Source: Hallerella sp963656065 (lineage in GTDB: Bacteria; Fibrobacterota; Fibrobacteria; Fibrobacterales; Fibrobacteraceae). Taken from it: a DNA stretch of 64,000 nt. Below, one piece after another: positions 1 through 8,476 of the stretch. The notes beneath the pieces are model-generated. The model made no database searches and had not been told where the DNA came from. It was given only the letters and a program-made list of their open reading frames with translations. The stretch is taken from contig CAVKGV010000002.1 of NCBI GenBank assembly GCA_963656065.1, positions 158,469 to 222,468 on the forward strand, in the 5' to 3' direction. Both the position numbers and the translations under genes were made by a program. Position 1 is the first letter of the stretch, and each line of letters starts with the position of its first letter.

Positions 1-766
1 CGTTGTTGTCCGAATCGCCGAGGCTGTGGCCTTCAAAGTCAATCTCGTTGAAGCGGACGACTCGGTAGCCGGCGTAGGCTCCGACGGAAATCGGGTCGAT
101 GGAAATGCGGAATTCAAGCTGCGCATTGAATGTCGGCGAGAGCGTGCTGTAATAGCGGTTGTGCGCCTGCACAAAGGAAGAATCCGTATCGGATTCGACG
201 AAATAATAATCGGACGCTAGATGGACATTCAAAAGGTTCAGACCGATACCTGCGGACGGAATCAGATTGATAACCGTGTTTTCGCCAAAGAGCTTCCACC
301 CGAACATCCAGTCGATGCCGTAAGCGAACCATTTGACATCATAGAGGCGTTGTCCCGTTGTGCTGCTGTATTCCGCCGGCTTGTCCGAAACTTGGGTCGG
401 CATAAAGTTGATGTCGAACCATGTGAGGAACTGGTGATACTGTGCACCGATTTCGATGTGGAGTCCCAGATAGTAGTCGTTGAAGTGTTCGTAGCGCGAA
501 ATGTCCTTGTCGAGAACGGCGCCTTTGACCGTATCGCCGTCTGCGTTAATTTCATCGACGACGATGCCCTGGTTTTTGTTGAAGAGGAGCCTGTTTAGAT
601 AGCTGGCGTATGCGCTGCGCATCCCGCGGTAATCCGCCCCGACGGAAATGAATCCGCGAATGTCGTGCTTTTCGTAGAATCCCTCATCGGGTTCGGCAAA
701 TGCGGAAGCCGTTATCGCAAAAAGACTTGCGACAAAAATCAAGAGACTTGGAATGTTTCGCTTCAT
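1..766 (-). CDS. Secreted, probable outer-membrane beta-barrel protein (C-terminus off window)
   Basis: An open frame runs from an ATG at 766 to the left edge, giving about 255 residues without a stop. It begins MKRNIPSLLIFVASLFA and has a clear signal peptide with likely cleavage after the AFA at residues 22-24. The mature part is rich in Tyr, Phe and Trp and shows alternating segments such as YYLGLHIEIGAQY and SVGAYAGYRV, typical of an outer-membrane barrel. I do not recognise a specific family. The plus-strand frames over the same bases are shadows: only the minus frame starts with a signal peptide. There is no strong ribosome binding site; the leader is AT-rich. The 3' end lies outside the window, so full length and domain content are unknown. 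Confidence 0.75.
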   Translation of the reverse strand, partial: MKRNIPSLLIFVASLFAITASAFAEPDEGFYEKHDIRGFISVGADYRGMRSAYASYLNRLLFNKNQGIVVDEINADGDTVKGAVLDKDISRYEHFNDYYLGLHIEIGAQYHQFLTWFDINFMPTQVSDKPAEYSSTTGQRLYDVKWFAYGIDWMFGWKLFGENTVINLIPSAGIGLNLLNVHLASDYYFVESDTDSSFVQAHNRYYSTLSPTFNAQLEFRISIDPISVGAYAGYRVVRFNEIDFEGHSLGDSDNN

Positions 767-999
767 AGTGCTTAAAATAGCTTAAAAATCCTTTCGGTGA
801 AAGATTCTTTACAAAAATTTGAGCTTTTGAAGATTGATTCGGGGATGTTTGGGCGAATTTCAGAGCTTAGTTGGTAGAACTTAGAATATCGGACGTTTAA
901 GTTCGCGGGAAGCGGGAATTAAACGTTCGCACGTCTAGGCTTTTGTCGCGGCGCGACTAGGTCGCCTTCCCGGCGAGGGGCAAGGTAGGGGGAACTTTC

Positions 1000-1300
1000 C
1001 GAGTTGCGAAAGGCCAAGGTCCCCTTTCCTTGCAACCACCCTGTCATTCTGGAGCGGAGCGATAGAATCAGCCACTCTGAAATCTAGGCTCTGACCCGGA
1101 TCCTATCGGTCGCGGTTCTCCCTCCAGGATGACAGCCAGAAGGAAAAGTTCGCTCAAAAAAAACACTTCACCCTCAGTTTAAAGCTCAGACTAGGGATCC
1201 TATCGCTCCGCGTTGCTCTGCTCCAGGATGACCGAAGAGCGTTTTCGTGCACAGTCATTCTGGAGGATTCGAAGAATCCGATAGAATCCCGTCCGCCGTC
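1000..1300. repeat. Dispersed palindromic repeat cluster in a 598-bp gene-free gap
   Basis: The gap 767-1364 holds no convincing gene. Its middle contains an inverted repeat: TGTCATTCTGGAG at 1042-1054 faces CTCCAGGATGACA at 1122-1134, enclosing GGAGCGATAGAATC and GATCCTATCGG motifs. Partial copies follow: CTCCAGGATGACC at 1221-1233 and CAGTCATTCTGGAG at 1252-1265 with GATAGAATCCCGTC. The stretch AAGGTCCCCTTTCCTTGCAA just before the repeat, and the following CCACCCTGTCATTCTGGAG, recur in inverted orientation at 39722-39765. Part of 767-1000 (AT-rich, no motif recognised) is plain intergenic sequence. Confidence 0.8.
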
Positions 1301-1364
1301 ATTCCACTCTTCACTCTCCACACTCCACTCTAAGTTCTAAGTTCTCGTTTTCTAAATTTCCGCT

Positions 1365-2525
1365 ATGAAAAAAATTGTTTTCCTCTTGATATTTGTTGCG
1401 TTACTTTGTGTGTATTTAATACAAAGCAAATTTTTTGGGAAACCCGAGAGCGCTCCGCTTGCCGCTTGCCGGGAAGTTCCGGCAGTTTCCCTTTCCTATG
1501 CAAAAAATTTCGGCATCGATTCTTGCGGGAATTTTCGAATCCTCTGGGTAAAAAACGGGAATTCTGCACCGCTTCGCTGGCTTCTTCTCGACTCCCTGTC
1601 GGCGGATGCCTTGCCAAAAAATATCGCCAGATATCCGAAAATTAAAATTCCGGCAAATCGGATGGTAACGCTTTCTTCGACGTATCTCGGCTACCTGAAA
1701 CTCTTGGGCGTTCAGGACCGGGTTGTCGGAATCGATTCCAGAAAATATATCGCGGACAGCGCCTTTTACGCCCGGGTAGAGGCCGGGAAAGTCCGGGAAG
1801 TCGGCGATGCGGACGTTTCTCCCGAAGCAATCTTTGAATTGTCCCCCGATGCCGTCTTTGCTTTTTCGACGGGAGGCTCCATCTATGACGTGTTCCCGAA
1901 GCTCGAACGGCTGAACATGCCCGTTGTGCTGACCGCGGAATGGGTGGAACGCTCTCCGCTTGCCAAGGCGGAATGGATTAAGTTCTTCGGGATCCTTTCT
2001 GGCCGGGAAGCTCTCGCCGATTCGCTCTTTCAGGGGATGAAGGTTCGTTACGAGGCTTTGCGCAAACGTTTGGGTTCCGCTTTGCCACGACCCGTGGTCT
2101 TTTCCGGGACGCCTTCTTCCGGCACGTGGTTCGCTTCGAGCGGGGATGGTTACATGGCGAACCTGATCCGCGATGCGGGTGGAGAGTATCTCTGGTCCGC
2201 GGATACTTCGGAAGGATCTCTTTCCCTATCGTTTGAAAATGTCTTTCTGGACGTTCAAAAGGCGGACGTCTGGCTGAATCCCGGAGGCGCTTCGAGCTTT
2301 GAGGAACTTCTTGTGCGCGAGCCTCGGCTGGAACGTTTTCCCGTATGGGCGTCCGGCGAAATCTATGAATACGATTTGCGCAAAGGTCCCGAAGGAGGCC
2401 TGGATTTTTACGAAAGCGCGGTCGTTAAGCCCGATTCCCTATTGTTAGACGTGGCAAAAATTCTTCATCCGGCGGATTTTCGCTATGTTCCTCCCAAATG
2501 GTATCGCAAACTTTCTAATATTTAG
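1365..2525 (+). CDS. ABC transporter periplasmic substrate-binding protein (iron/cobalamin type)
   Basis: This 386-residue protein resembles class III periplasmic binding proteins (BtuF/FepB/TroA fold) that deliver iron chelates or cobalamin to an ABC importer. It has an N-terminal hydrophobic segment (residues 4-20). The typical first-lobe motif is RMVTLSSTYLGYLKLLGVQDRVVGID, here described by its ends RMVTLSSTYL and RVVGID, followed by SPEAIFELSPDAVFAF. A Cys near residue 35 (PLAACRE) could be a lipid attachment site, but charged residues separate it from the hydrophobic core, so this is uncertain. No permease or ATPase gene is adjacent, so the ligand cannot be assigned. The next gene starts 6 bp after the stop, suggesting co-transcription. 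Confidence 0.75.
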   Translation: MKKIVFLLIFVALLCVYLIQSKFFGKPESAPLAACREVPAVSLSYAKNFGIDSCGNFRILWVKNGNSAPLRWLLLDSLSADALPKNIARYPKIKIPANRMVTLSSTYLGYLKLLGVQDRVVGIDSRKYIADSAFYARVEAGKVREVGDADVSPEAIFELSPDAVFAFSTGGSIYDVFPKLERLNMPVVLTAEWVERSPLAKAEWIKFFGILSGREALADSLFQGMKVRYEALRKRLGSALPRPVVFSGTPSSGTWFASSGDGYMANLIRDAGGEYLWSADTSEGSLSLSFENVFLDVQKADVWLNPGGASSFEELLVREPRLERFPVWASGEIYEYDLRKGPEGGLDFYESAVVKPDSLLLDVAKILHPADFRYVPPKWYRKLSNI

Positions 2526-2531
2526 ACCGAT

Positions 2532-3329
2532 ATGGCAGTGCATTCGAGCATCGGCGACTGGATTTCGGCTTCCTACGAACGGGAAGTGCCGTTTTTACAG
2601 CAGATTCCGCGGGAGTCTGCGGATTTCTTTCTGCTGAATTCTCAAATTCGGGAATACGAAGCGGGAGAAGTGATCATTACCGGCAACAGCGAAGGCAAAT
2701 CGTTCTGCGTTCTCCAGAGCGGCCGTGCGCAGATCTGCGGCAAGGTGCTTTCGGATGGACATTACAACGTGCTCGCCTGGCTTGAAACGGGCGCGTGCTT
2801 TGGCGAAATGTCAATCATCTGCAACGAGAAGACCAGCAACACGGTCGTTGCAGCCGAGGATTGCACGGTCCTTCACCTTTCGAGAGACGCTTTCATCAAG
2901 TTCCTCGAAAAAAATCCGAGTATCATGGTTTGCCTGTACAAGATTGCCGCCGACAGGCTTCGCGCAAAGAACCAGGCTCTTGACGAATTTGAAAACCTTT
3001 CCCTCCTCGCCAGCGCAAAAGTCCTGCCGTTTATTGATTTTGCCCAGACGCTTGAAAAAAGCCGCATCACGGGAACGGTTCTCTTTGAATGCAACGGGAC
3101 TACCGGATTTATCGCGTTCAAGGATGGGCGAATTTGCTGTGCGAAATGCGGAAGGCTCACCGGTCCGGATGCTCTCGAACAGATGCTTTCCTGGAGCGAC
3201 GAAACGCTTTTCAAGTTGGATACACATCTGATGCCCGATACGGTAAACATCAACCAGGAATCCGACACGACTAGCTTGATTCTCGATGCTTTGCGAAATA
3301 TCGACGAAAGGCAGAATCAAAAGAAATAA
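2532..3329 (+). CDS. Cyclic nucleotide-binding domain protein with C-terminal DUF4388 (PATAN) domain
   Basis: This 265-residue soluble protein has two parts. Residues about 20-145 look like a cNMP-binding beta-roll: an Ile-rich start (EYEAGEVIITGNSEGKSF), GACFGEMSIICNEKTSNTVVA matching the phosphate-binding cassette region, and the hinge VLHLSRDAFIKFLEKNP. Residues about 160-255 look like DUF4388/PATAN (TGTVLFECNGTTGFIAFKDGRI, then a DALEQMLSW segment), a domain seen in signalling proteins. The canonical Arg of the cAMP pocket is not evident (the cassette reads NEKTSNTVV), so ligand binding is doubtful. There is no DNA-binding helix-turn-helix, so it is more likely a signalling adaptor than a CRP-type regulator. 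It lies 6 bp after the transporter gene and 20 bp before purM. Confidence 0.8.
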   Translation: MAVHSSIGDWISASYEREVPFLQQIPRESADFFLLNSQIREYEAGEVIITGNSEGKSFCVLQSGRAQICGKVLSDGHYNVLAWLETGACFGEMSIICNEKTSNTVVAAEDCTVLHLSRDAFIKFLEKNPSIMVCLYKIAADRLRAKNQALDEFENLSLLASAKVLPFIDFAQTLEKSRITGTVLFECNGTTGFIAFKDGRICCAKCGRLTGPDALEQMLSWSDETLFKLDTHLMPDTVNINQESDTTSLILDALRNIDERQNQKK

Positions 3330-3349
3330 AACAACAAAAGGAAAAACGT

Positions 3350-4375
3350 ATGAATTATGCAGACGCAGGTGTTTCCCTTTCTCGCGCGGACCAGGCGATG
3401 GTCGGTGTGAAAAAGTCCGTCCGTTCCACGTTCAACCAGGGCGTCCTGGGCGATGTGGGAAATTTCGGAGGGCTTTTCACGCTCAAGCATCTCGGTCTCA
3501 AGGACCCTGTTCTCGTGAGTTCCGTCGATGGCGTCGGAACGAAGCTCAAGGTCGATATCGAAATGGGAACGCATACGCTTCCGGGGCAGGACATCGTGAA
3601 TCATTGCTGTAACGATATTCTGGTCCAGGGTGCGCGTCCGCTGTTTTTCCTCGACTACGTAGCGATGGGAAGCCTTGAACCGTCCGTGATGGACAGCATC
3701 GTCGTCGGCATGGCGAAGGCTTGCCGGGAAAACGACATGGTTCTCATCGGCGGTGAAACGGCGGAAATGCCGGGCTTCTATGCAAAAGGCGATTACGATA
3801 TTTCGGGAACGATCGTCGGCGTCGTGGAACGCGAAAACATCATCGACGGTTCGCACATCCATCCGGGGACGAAGATTCTCGGGTTGCCTTCGACGGGGCT
3901 TCATACGAACGGCTACTCGCTCGCTCGCAAGGCTCTCTTTGATGTCGCCGGCTACACGGTGAAGAGCAAGGTCGAAGGTCTCGAAGGGACAATCGGCGAA
4001 GCGCTGACCGTTCCGCACAGAAGCTATTACAAGAGCCTCATCGATTTGACGAACGCGAAAAAGATCGACGGGATGGTGCACGTCACGGGTTCGGGCTTCC
4101 AGGGAAATATCCCGCGCATCCTTCCGGAAAACGTCGATGTGGTCATCGACCGCTCCGCGTGGCAGGTTCCTGCGATTTTCAAGCTTATCCAGCAGGCGGG
4201 AACGGTCGAAAAGGACGAAATGTATTCGACGTTCAATATGGGAATCGGAATGCTCCTTTTTGTCGATGATGCGAATCTCGCCGAAGTCGAAGCGCATCTC
4301 AAGGCGAAGAATGAGCCGTTCTACATGGTTGGCGAAGTCGTGAAGGGAAATCGCAAGGTCCTTTTCCGCGACTAG
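3350..4375 (+). CDS. purM: Phosphoribosylformylglycinamidine cyclo-ligase (AIR synthetase)
   Basis: PurM closes the imidazole ring of FGAM to give AIR in purine synthesis, using ATP, in the cytoplasm. The 341-residue length is standard. Family motifs appear in order: YADAGVSLSRADQAM at the N-terminus, SVDGVGTKLKV, HCCNDILVQGARPLFFLDY, LIGGETAEMPGFY, STGLHTNGYSLARKAL and VTGSGFQGNIPRILP. The start is supported by AAAGGA 7 bases before the ATG. It ends just before a strong hairpin terminator. No other pur genes are nearby, so it stands outside a purine operon. Confidence 0.97.
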   Translation: MNYADAGVSLSRADQAMVGVKKSVRSTFNQGVLGDVGNFGGLFTLKHLGLKDPVLVSSVDGVGTKLKVDIEMGTHTLPGQDIVNHCCNDILVQGARPLFFLDYVAMGSLEPSVMDSIVVGMAKACRENDMVLIGGETAEMPGFYAKGDYDISGTIVGVVERENIIDGSHIHPGTKILGLPSTGLHTNGYSLARKALFDVAGYTVKSKVEGLEGTIGEALTVPHRSYYKSLIDLTNAKKIDGMVHVTGSGFQGNIPRILPENVDVVIDRSAWQVPAIFKLIQQAGTVEKDEMYSTFNMGIGMLLFVDDANLAEVEAHLKAKNEPFYMVGEVVKGNRKVLFRD

Positions 4376-4397
4376 AAAATTCGTACAAACGAATCTG

Positions 4398-4426
4398 ACG
4401 CTTCCGGCCAGGAAGCGTTTTTGATT
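4398..4426 (+). terminator. Rho-independent terminator after purM
   Basis: ACGCTTCC at 4398-4405 pairs with GGAAGCGT at 4411-4418 across a 5-base loop and is followed by a T-rich run. Confidence 0.85.
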
Positions 4427-4534
4427 TTCTTTTGGATGTTCCCGCTTTCGGGACGCTATGTGAAATTCTATATTCGTACCTTTTTAGCGGGTCCCTCCGG
4501 GGATTCGAAGAGTTTGTCTTATTTAGGAGTTTGA

Positions 4535-6073
4535 ATGGCTATTCAGAATTCGAAGCGTGGCATTTTGATCAGTATGACGCCTTATGAAAAGAGAATTGCT
4601 GTCATGGAAAGCGGAGAGCTCGCAGAACTCGTTGTCGAGAGTGCGGAGTCCAACCGGGTCCTGGGCAATATTTACAAGGGCGTCGTGCAAAAAGTGCTCC
4701 CCGCGTTGAAAGCCGCGTTTATTGACATCGGGCTTGAAAAGGCCGGTTTCCTCCACCAGGAAGATGCCATAGACCGGAACATTCTCTTGTCCCGCGAATA
4801 CGGAGACAAGGATGACGAAAATACCGTCGGGGAAGAACTTTCGATCGATCAGATTTTGCACGAAGGTCAGGAAATCATGGTGCAGGTGGTCAAGGAACCC
4901 ATCAGCACCAAGGGTGCCCGTTTGACGACGCACCTGAGCTTTGCGGGCAGGTTCCTCGTCTGTATGCCGGGAACGAACTTTGTCGGCGTTTCCAAGCGCG
5001 AACGCGATCCCAAGAAACGTCGCGAATTCAAGAAGGTTGTCCGCCGCCTGAAAGGCCCGGACGTCGGCTATATCGTCCGCACGAACGGTCTTTCCGAAAG
5101 CGAACTGGAAATTTCCAAGCAGATGCGTGAACTTGAATCAAAGTGGGAGGCGACCAAGTACAACTTTGCGCACCAGCCCGCCGAAACGTGCATCTACAAG
5201 GAGTCGGATTCCGTCGGCCAGACGATTCGGGAATATTTCAGCGACAACACGGACTATGTCTATGTTGATGACCGCGACGAATATTTCGCGATTCGCGAGG
5301 AGCTGCAGAAGCTTTCGTCCGACAAGATCAACAAGGTCAAGCTCTGGAGTTCCAAGGAAAGCCTCTTCGAATACTTTAAAATCGAAGACGACTATGCGCG
5401 TTCCTTGCAGCGTTCCGTTCCGCTGCCCCATGGCGGAAACCTGGTGATTGACCAGACCGAGGCTCTTGTCGCTATCGATGTGAATACGGGTCCGAAGGTT
5501 CACGGCAAGGACCAGGAAAAGATTATCTTCGAAACGAACGTGGACGCGTGCTATGAAATCGCCAAGCAGCTCCGCTTGCGTGACATCGGCGGACTCGTCG
5601 TCATCGATTTCATCGATATGGAACTTCAGGAAAACCGCGATGCGATTTATCAGGAATTCCGCAAGGCGATTCGCAAGGACAAGGCTCCGATTACGCCGTC
5701 GCCGCTATCCCAGTTCGGGCTGATGGAAGTGACGCGCAAGCGTGTCCGCACGAACTTGATGACGGAGAAGACGGAAATCTGTCCGGTTTGCCGTGGCACG
5801 GGACATGTGTTTCGGCTGGAAACGACGCTCTCGGCGATCGATCGCTGGCTGTCGCGCGCCCGGGCGAAGGGTCGCCTCAAGAAAGTCAAGATGGTCGTCA
5901 GCTCGGAGATGGTCGATTTGCTGTGCAAGGATATGGCGCGCATGTTCCACTATCTCGAATACAAGCACGAGATGAAGATTGAACTGGTCGAGGATGACAA
6001 GATGTTCCCGAGCCAGTTCTATATGTTCAACGACCGTGACGAGGACATTACGGAACAGCATAATTTCGCATAA
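4535..6073 (+). CDS. rng: Ribonuclease G (RNase E/G family)
   Basis: An endoribonuclease for rRNA maturation and mRNA decay in the cytoplasm. The 512-residue length fits RNase G rather than the longer RNase E. An S1 RNA-binding domain occupies about residues 37-130 (NRVLGNIYKGVVQKVLPALKAAFIDIG region). The catalytic Mg-binding aspartates are visible in VAIDVNTG and VVIDFIDME, and the zinc-link cysteines in CPVCRGTG. AGGAG lies 6-7 bases before the ATG. No C-terminal degradosome scaffold is present. It is a single-gene unit between two terminators. Confidence 0.95.
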   Translation: MAIQNSKRGILISMTPYEKRIAVMESGELAELVVESAESNRVLGNIYKGVVQKVLPALKAAFIDIGLEKAGFLHQEDAIDRNILLSREYGDKDDENTVGEELSIDQILHEGQEIMVQVVKEPISTKGARLTTHLSFAGRFLVCMPGTNFVGVSKRERDPKKRREFKKVVRRLKGPDVGYIVRTNGLSESELEISKQMRELESKWEATKYNFAHQPAETCIYKESDSVGQTIREYFSDNTDYVYVDDRDEYFAIREELQKLSSDKINKVKLWSSKESLFEYFKIEDDYARSLQRSVPLPHGGNLVIDQTEALVAIDVNTGPKVHGKDQEKIIFETNVDACYEIAKQLRLRDIGGLVVIDFIDMELQENRDAIYQEFRKAIRKDKAPITPSPLSQFGLMEVTRKRVRTNLMTEKTEICPVCRGTGHVFRLETTLSAIDRWLSRARAKGRLKKVKMVVSSEMVDLLCKDMARMFHYLEYKHEMKIELVEDDKMFPSQFYMFNDRDEDITEQHNFA

Positions 6074-6110
6074 ATTAATCCGCTCCGAATTTGCGGGTTG
6101 AAACTTTTAG

Positions 6111-6142
6111 AAAACGCTCGAAAAACTCGGGCGTTTTTTTGT
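6111..6142 (+). terminator. Rho-independent terminator after rng
   Basis: AACGCTCG pairs with CGGGCGTT (one wobble pair) and is followed by seven Ts and another T run. Confidence 0.85.
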
Positions 6143-6144
6143 TT

Positions 6145-6526
6145 TTGACGGGATTGGAAAGGAATCTTCCGAACCCCGAGAACGATGGTTAGCGAAAGCA
6201 AGAAAAATAAAAGGCTTGTCGCTGGGACGGAAAGGAGCGGATTCCATGCCAGAAGCGAGAAATTCATGCGGTAAAAGGCGCCGATGAATATCGGATGAAT
6301 CAGATAGACGCCGAGCATGGCTTGTGAAATTTCTAGAAAACGCTGATTTGTCGTTGTGCGTTTTTGGAATTTTTCTCGGGCAAGGCAAAAGACGCTGGCG
6401 GAAATCAAAAAAGTTGTCTGAATCCACAGGAACCGAATACCACGCCGATGTTACCGTATGCTGAAACACGACGCTAAAGGCGGCAATGATTCGCTGCCAT
6501 TCCGCATAGATTTCTTTTTGAATCAT
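6145..6526 (-). pseudogene. Remnant of an acyltransferase family 3 membrane protein
   Basis: The start of the minus frame at 6526 reads MIQKEIYAEWQRIIAAFSVV followed by FQHTV, like the N-terminus of integral-membrane acyltransferase-3 proteins. About 40 codons on, near 6405, the meaningful frame shifts: from there another frame reads EISQAMLGVYLIHPIFIGAF and SLTIVLGVRKIPF, which is the C-terminal end of the same family. Normally some 250 residues with several membrane helices lie between these ends. The gene therefore appears to have lost its middle and its frame. It overlaps the rng terminator region at its 3' end. The alternative, a new small membrane protein, is unlikely given the frame change. 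Confidence 0.65.
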
Positions 6527-6535
6527 TTGTTCAAT

Positions 6536-6570
6536 TTAAAAAAGCTCCGCGACGGTTGCCGTGGAGCCTT
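6536..6570 (-). terminator. Rho-independent terminator after the xylan-degradation operon
   Basis: On the minus strand GCTCC-ACGG pairs with CCGT-GGAGC (small CGC bulge), followed by six Ts, 24 bases past the GH10 stop codon. Confidence 0.75.
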
Positions 6571-6593
6571 TGGGATGTGTGGAGTATTGAAAC

Positions 6594-8453
6594 TTATTTG
6601 GCAACGCGAAATTTCTGCGCCTTGCCGGTTGACTTGTTGCGGATATAGTAGTAACCGTTTGCTTTCAGGATGTTGCCAGATTTGGCAAAGGAAATGGCTT
6701 CTTTTGGGCTGTAAGCGCTAAGGCGTCCCATGAATACGCCTTGCATGTCAAATATGTCGTAATCGGCAATTCGGGGAGCGTTCAGGCGTATTGGATTGGA
6801 TATCGGGGTGGAATCGTCCTTTTCAATGGGGAACGGGTCCGTTGCGTCTTCGCCTTTTTCGAAATTGACGTAATCGATGTCGAACCATGCGCCGGTTACG
6901 GTTATGCGCATGATGTGCTTTCCTTTTGTGAGATAAACGTTGCGCGAGACTTTGTTGAAATCTTCGTAGTTTTCTTCGCCGAAAGAGGCTTTTGGAACAG
7001 CGATTGTATCGGTGATGTCTTCGCCGTCTAGGGAAATCTTAAAGCTGGATTCGGAACCGGCTGCGGCGACCGCTGCGAACATTGTATAGGTGCCCGTTTC
7101 CGCGACTTCGACTGTGTATTCATACCAGTTCCCTTCTTCGTTGTAGCCTATCGCGTAGCCGGTCGCCTTTTTATAAATGTTGACGCTCTCGTCCTTGCGG
7201 TAATCTGCGTTGCCTTTGCCGGTGGTCGCTACGCGGTAAGAATCGTTTCCCGCGCCGATGCCTGGAATGTCAAAATCTTCGGCTTCGATTTTTCCGGGTA
7301 TTGCAAAAGGCTTGCCGCCGAACGGTTCCTGCGAGACGGATTCTTCGGATGCGCCGAGGTTTGTCGTATTCTTTCCCTTGGACAGATTGTCCTTGAAATA
7401 TTGTTTGAGCCATGTCATCGCGGCTCGGTCTTGATCGTTCTTGATGATGCCGGTGTTGCTTGCCCATGTGGCGCCATCGATGTATCCCCAAATGGTGATG
7501 CCCGCAATCCATTCGGTTTCCCACATAAAGGGAATATGGTTCGCGTAATCGTCTTTTTGCTTTTGGTCGTCGGCGTCGCCGATATCGTATTCCGAAATCA
7601 ACAGGGGCAGCCCCGTTTCCTGATGAACCTTGGTAAGCCTGCTTTCGAAATCGGACTTGCTCATGCCCTTGCAATCATGAGCCTGTTGGCCATAGGCATC
7701 GACAGGCGCTCCGTTTTTTATAATCGTTTGGACCAGCTCGATTCCTTCGTTCATCTGCCAGGAAAGCGTATTGTAGTCGTTGTAGATGAGGACGGCTTTT
7801 GGCCAGCGCTCTCGCGCCATCTTGAATGCATTGGTGATAAAGTTGTATTGGTGCTTGCCGTTTATAATGCTGTCTCCGCCAAGCGCTTCGATAATGTAAG
7901 AACCGCCACATTCGGTATCATCGGTGCTGATGCCGCCCGCTCCTGCCGCAGGCTTGCCGTATCCGGAATGGTAATTGCTACCGTCCCAAATCGCTTCGTT
8001 GACGACATCGATGTATTCGAGATCGGGAAACTTGGCGGCAACGGCGTCAAACCATTCCGTGATGTATTGCCTTGTAAGCTCTACGGTGATTCCGGGATTT
8101 TTCTTTTTGCAGAGAAAGTCCGGATATTGGGAACCCCAAACCAAGGCGTGAAACTTGAAGTGCCGTTCGCCGGGCTTTTCCTTTGCCCAGTTGTAGGCGC
8201 TTTCGCATTTGTCGTAATTGTCCCAGGAAAAGCGGCTCGTTCCGCTGTTTCCGTCAGAAAGCGAATGTACCGATCCCCATTTGCAGCCGTTTTCCGGTGT
8301 AATCTGGTTCCAGTAAGTTCCCATGTCGCTTCGGACTTGTCCGTTGGTTGTGATATTTCCCAAAAACTTTGCACCTCCGTCGGCAAGCGGGGCGGCGAAT
8401 AGAATGCTCGCACTCCAGGCGCAGCCGAGCATGGCGTAGATAAATCGTTTCAT
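6594..8453 (-). CDS. GH10 endo-1,4-beta-xylanase with CBM6-like module and C-terminal sorting-type domain
   Basis: A secreted 619-residue enzyme that should cleave the xylan main chain. Residues 1-20 are a signal peptide (cleavage likely at LFA-AP). GH10 spans about 25-355: substrate-site WNQITPENGCKWG, acid/base Glu153 in DVVNEAIWD, and nucleophile Glu288 in LLISEYDIG. A CBM6-like module covers about 378-540 (KIEAEDFD, EGNWYEYTVEV, FDIDYVNFE). The C-terminal 65 residues (DYDIFDMQGVFMGRL, ending KFRVAK) resemble a type IX secretion sorting domain. GGAG lies 8-9 bases before the ATG. It is the last gene of the operon, 23 bp after the GH30 gene and before a terminator. Confidence 0.95.
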   Translation of the reverse strand: MKRFIYAMLGCAWSASILFAAPLADGGAKFLGNITTNGQVRSDMGTYWNQITPENGCKWGSVHSLSDGNSGTSRFSWDNYDKCESAYNWAKEKPGERHFKFHALVWGSQYPDFLCKKKNPGITVELTRQYITEWFDAVAAKFPDLEYIDVVNEAIWDGSNYHSGYGKPAAGAGGISTDDTECGGSYIIEALGGDSIINGKHQYNFITNAFKMARERWPKAVLIYNDYNTLSWQMNEGIELVQTIIKNGAPVDAYGQQAHDCKGMSKSDFESRLTKVHQETGLPLLISEYDIGDADDQKQKDDYANHIPFMWETEWIAGITIWGYIDGATWASNTGIIKNDQDRAAMTWLKQYFKDNLSKGKNTTNLGASEESVSQEPFGGKPFAIPGKIEAEDFDIPGIGAGNDSYRVATTGKGNADYRKDESVNIYKKATGYAIGYNEEGNWYEYTVEVAETGTYTMFAAVAAAGSESSFKISLDGEDITDTIAVPKASFGEENYEDFNKVSRNVYLTKGKHIMRITVTGAWFDIDYVNFEKGEDATDPFPIEKDDSTPISNPIRLNAPRIADYDIFDMQGVFMGRLSAYSPKEAISFAKSGNILKANGYYYIRNKSTGKAQKFRVAK

Positions 8454-8476
8454 GAAATGTTCTCCTTGCTTTTGGG

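Noticed and set aside
221..598. 125-codon plus-strand frame
   Set aside because: Antisense to the edge-truncated barrel protein, which has a signal peptide and a continuous frame from 766 to the window edge.
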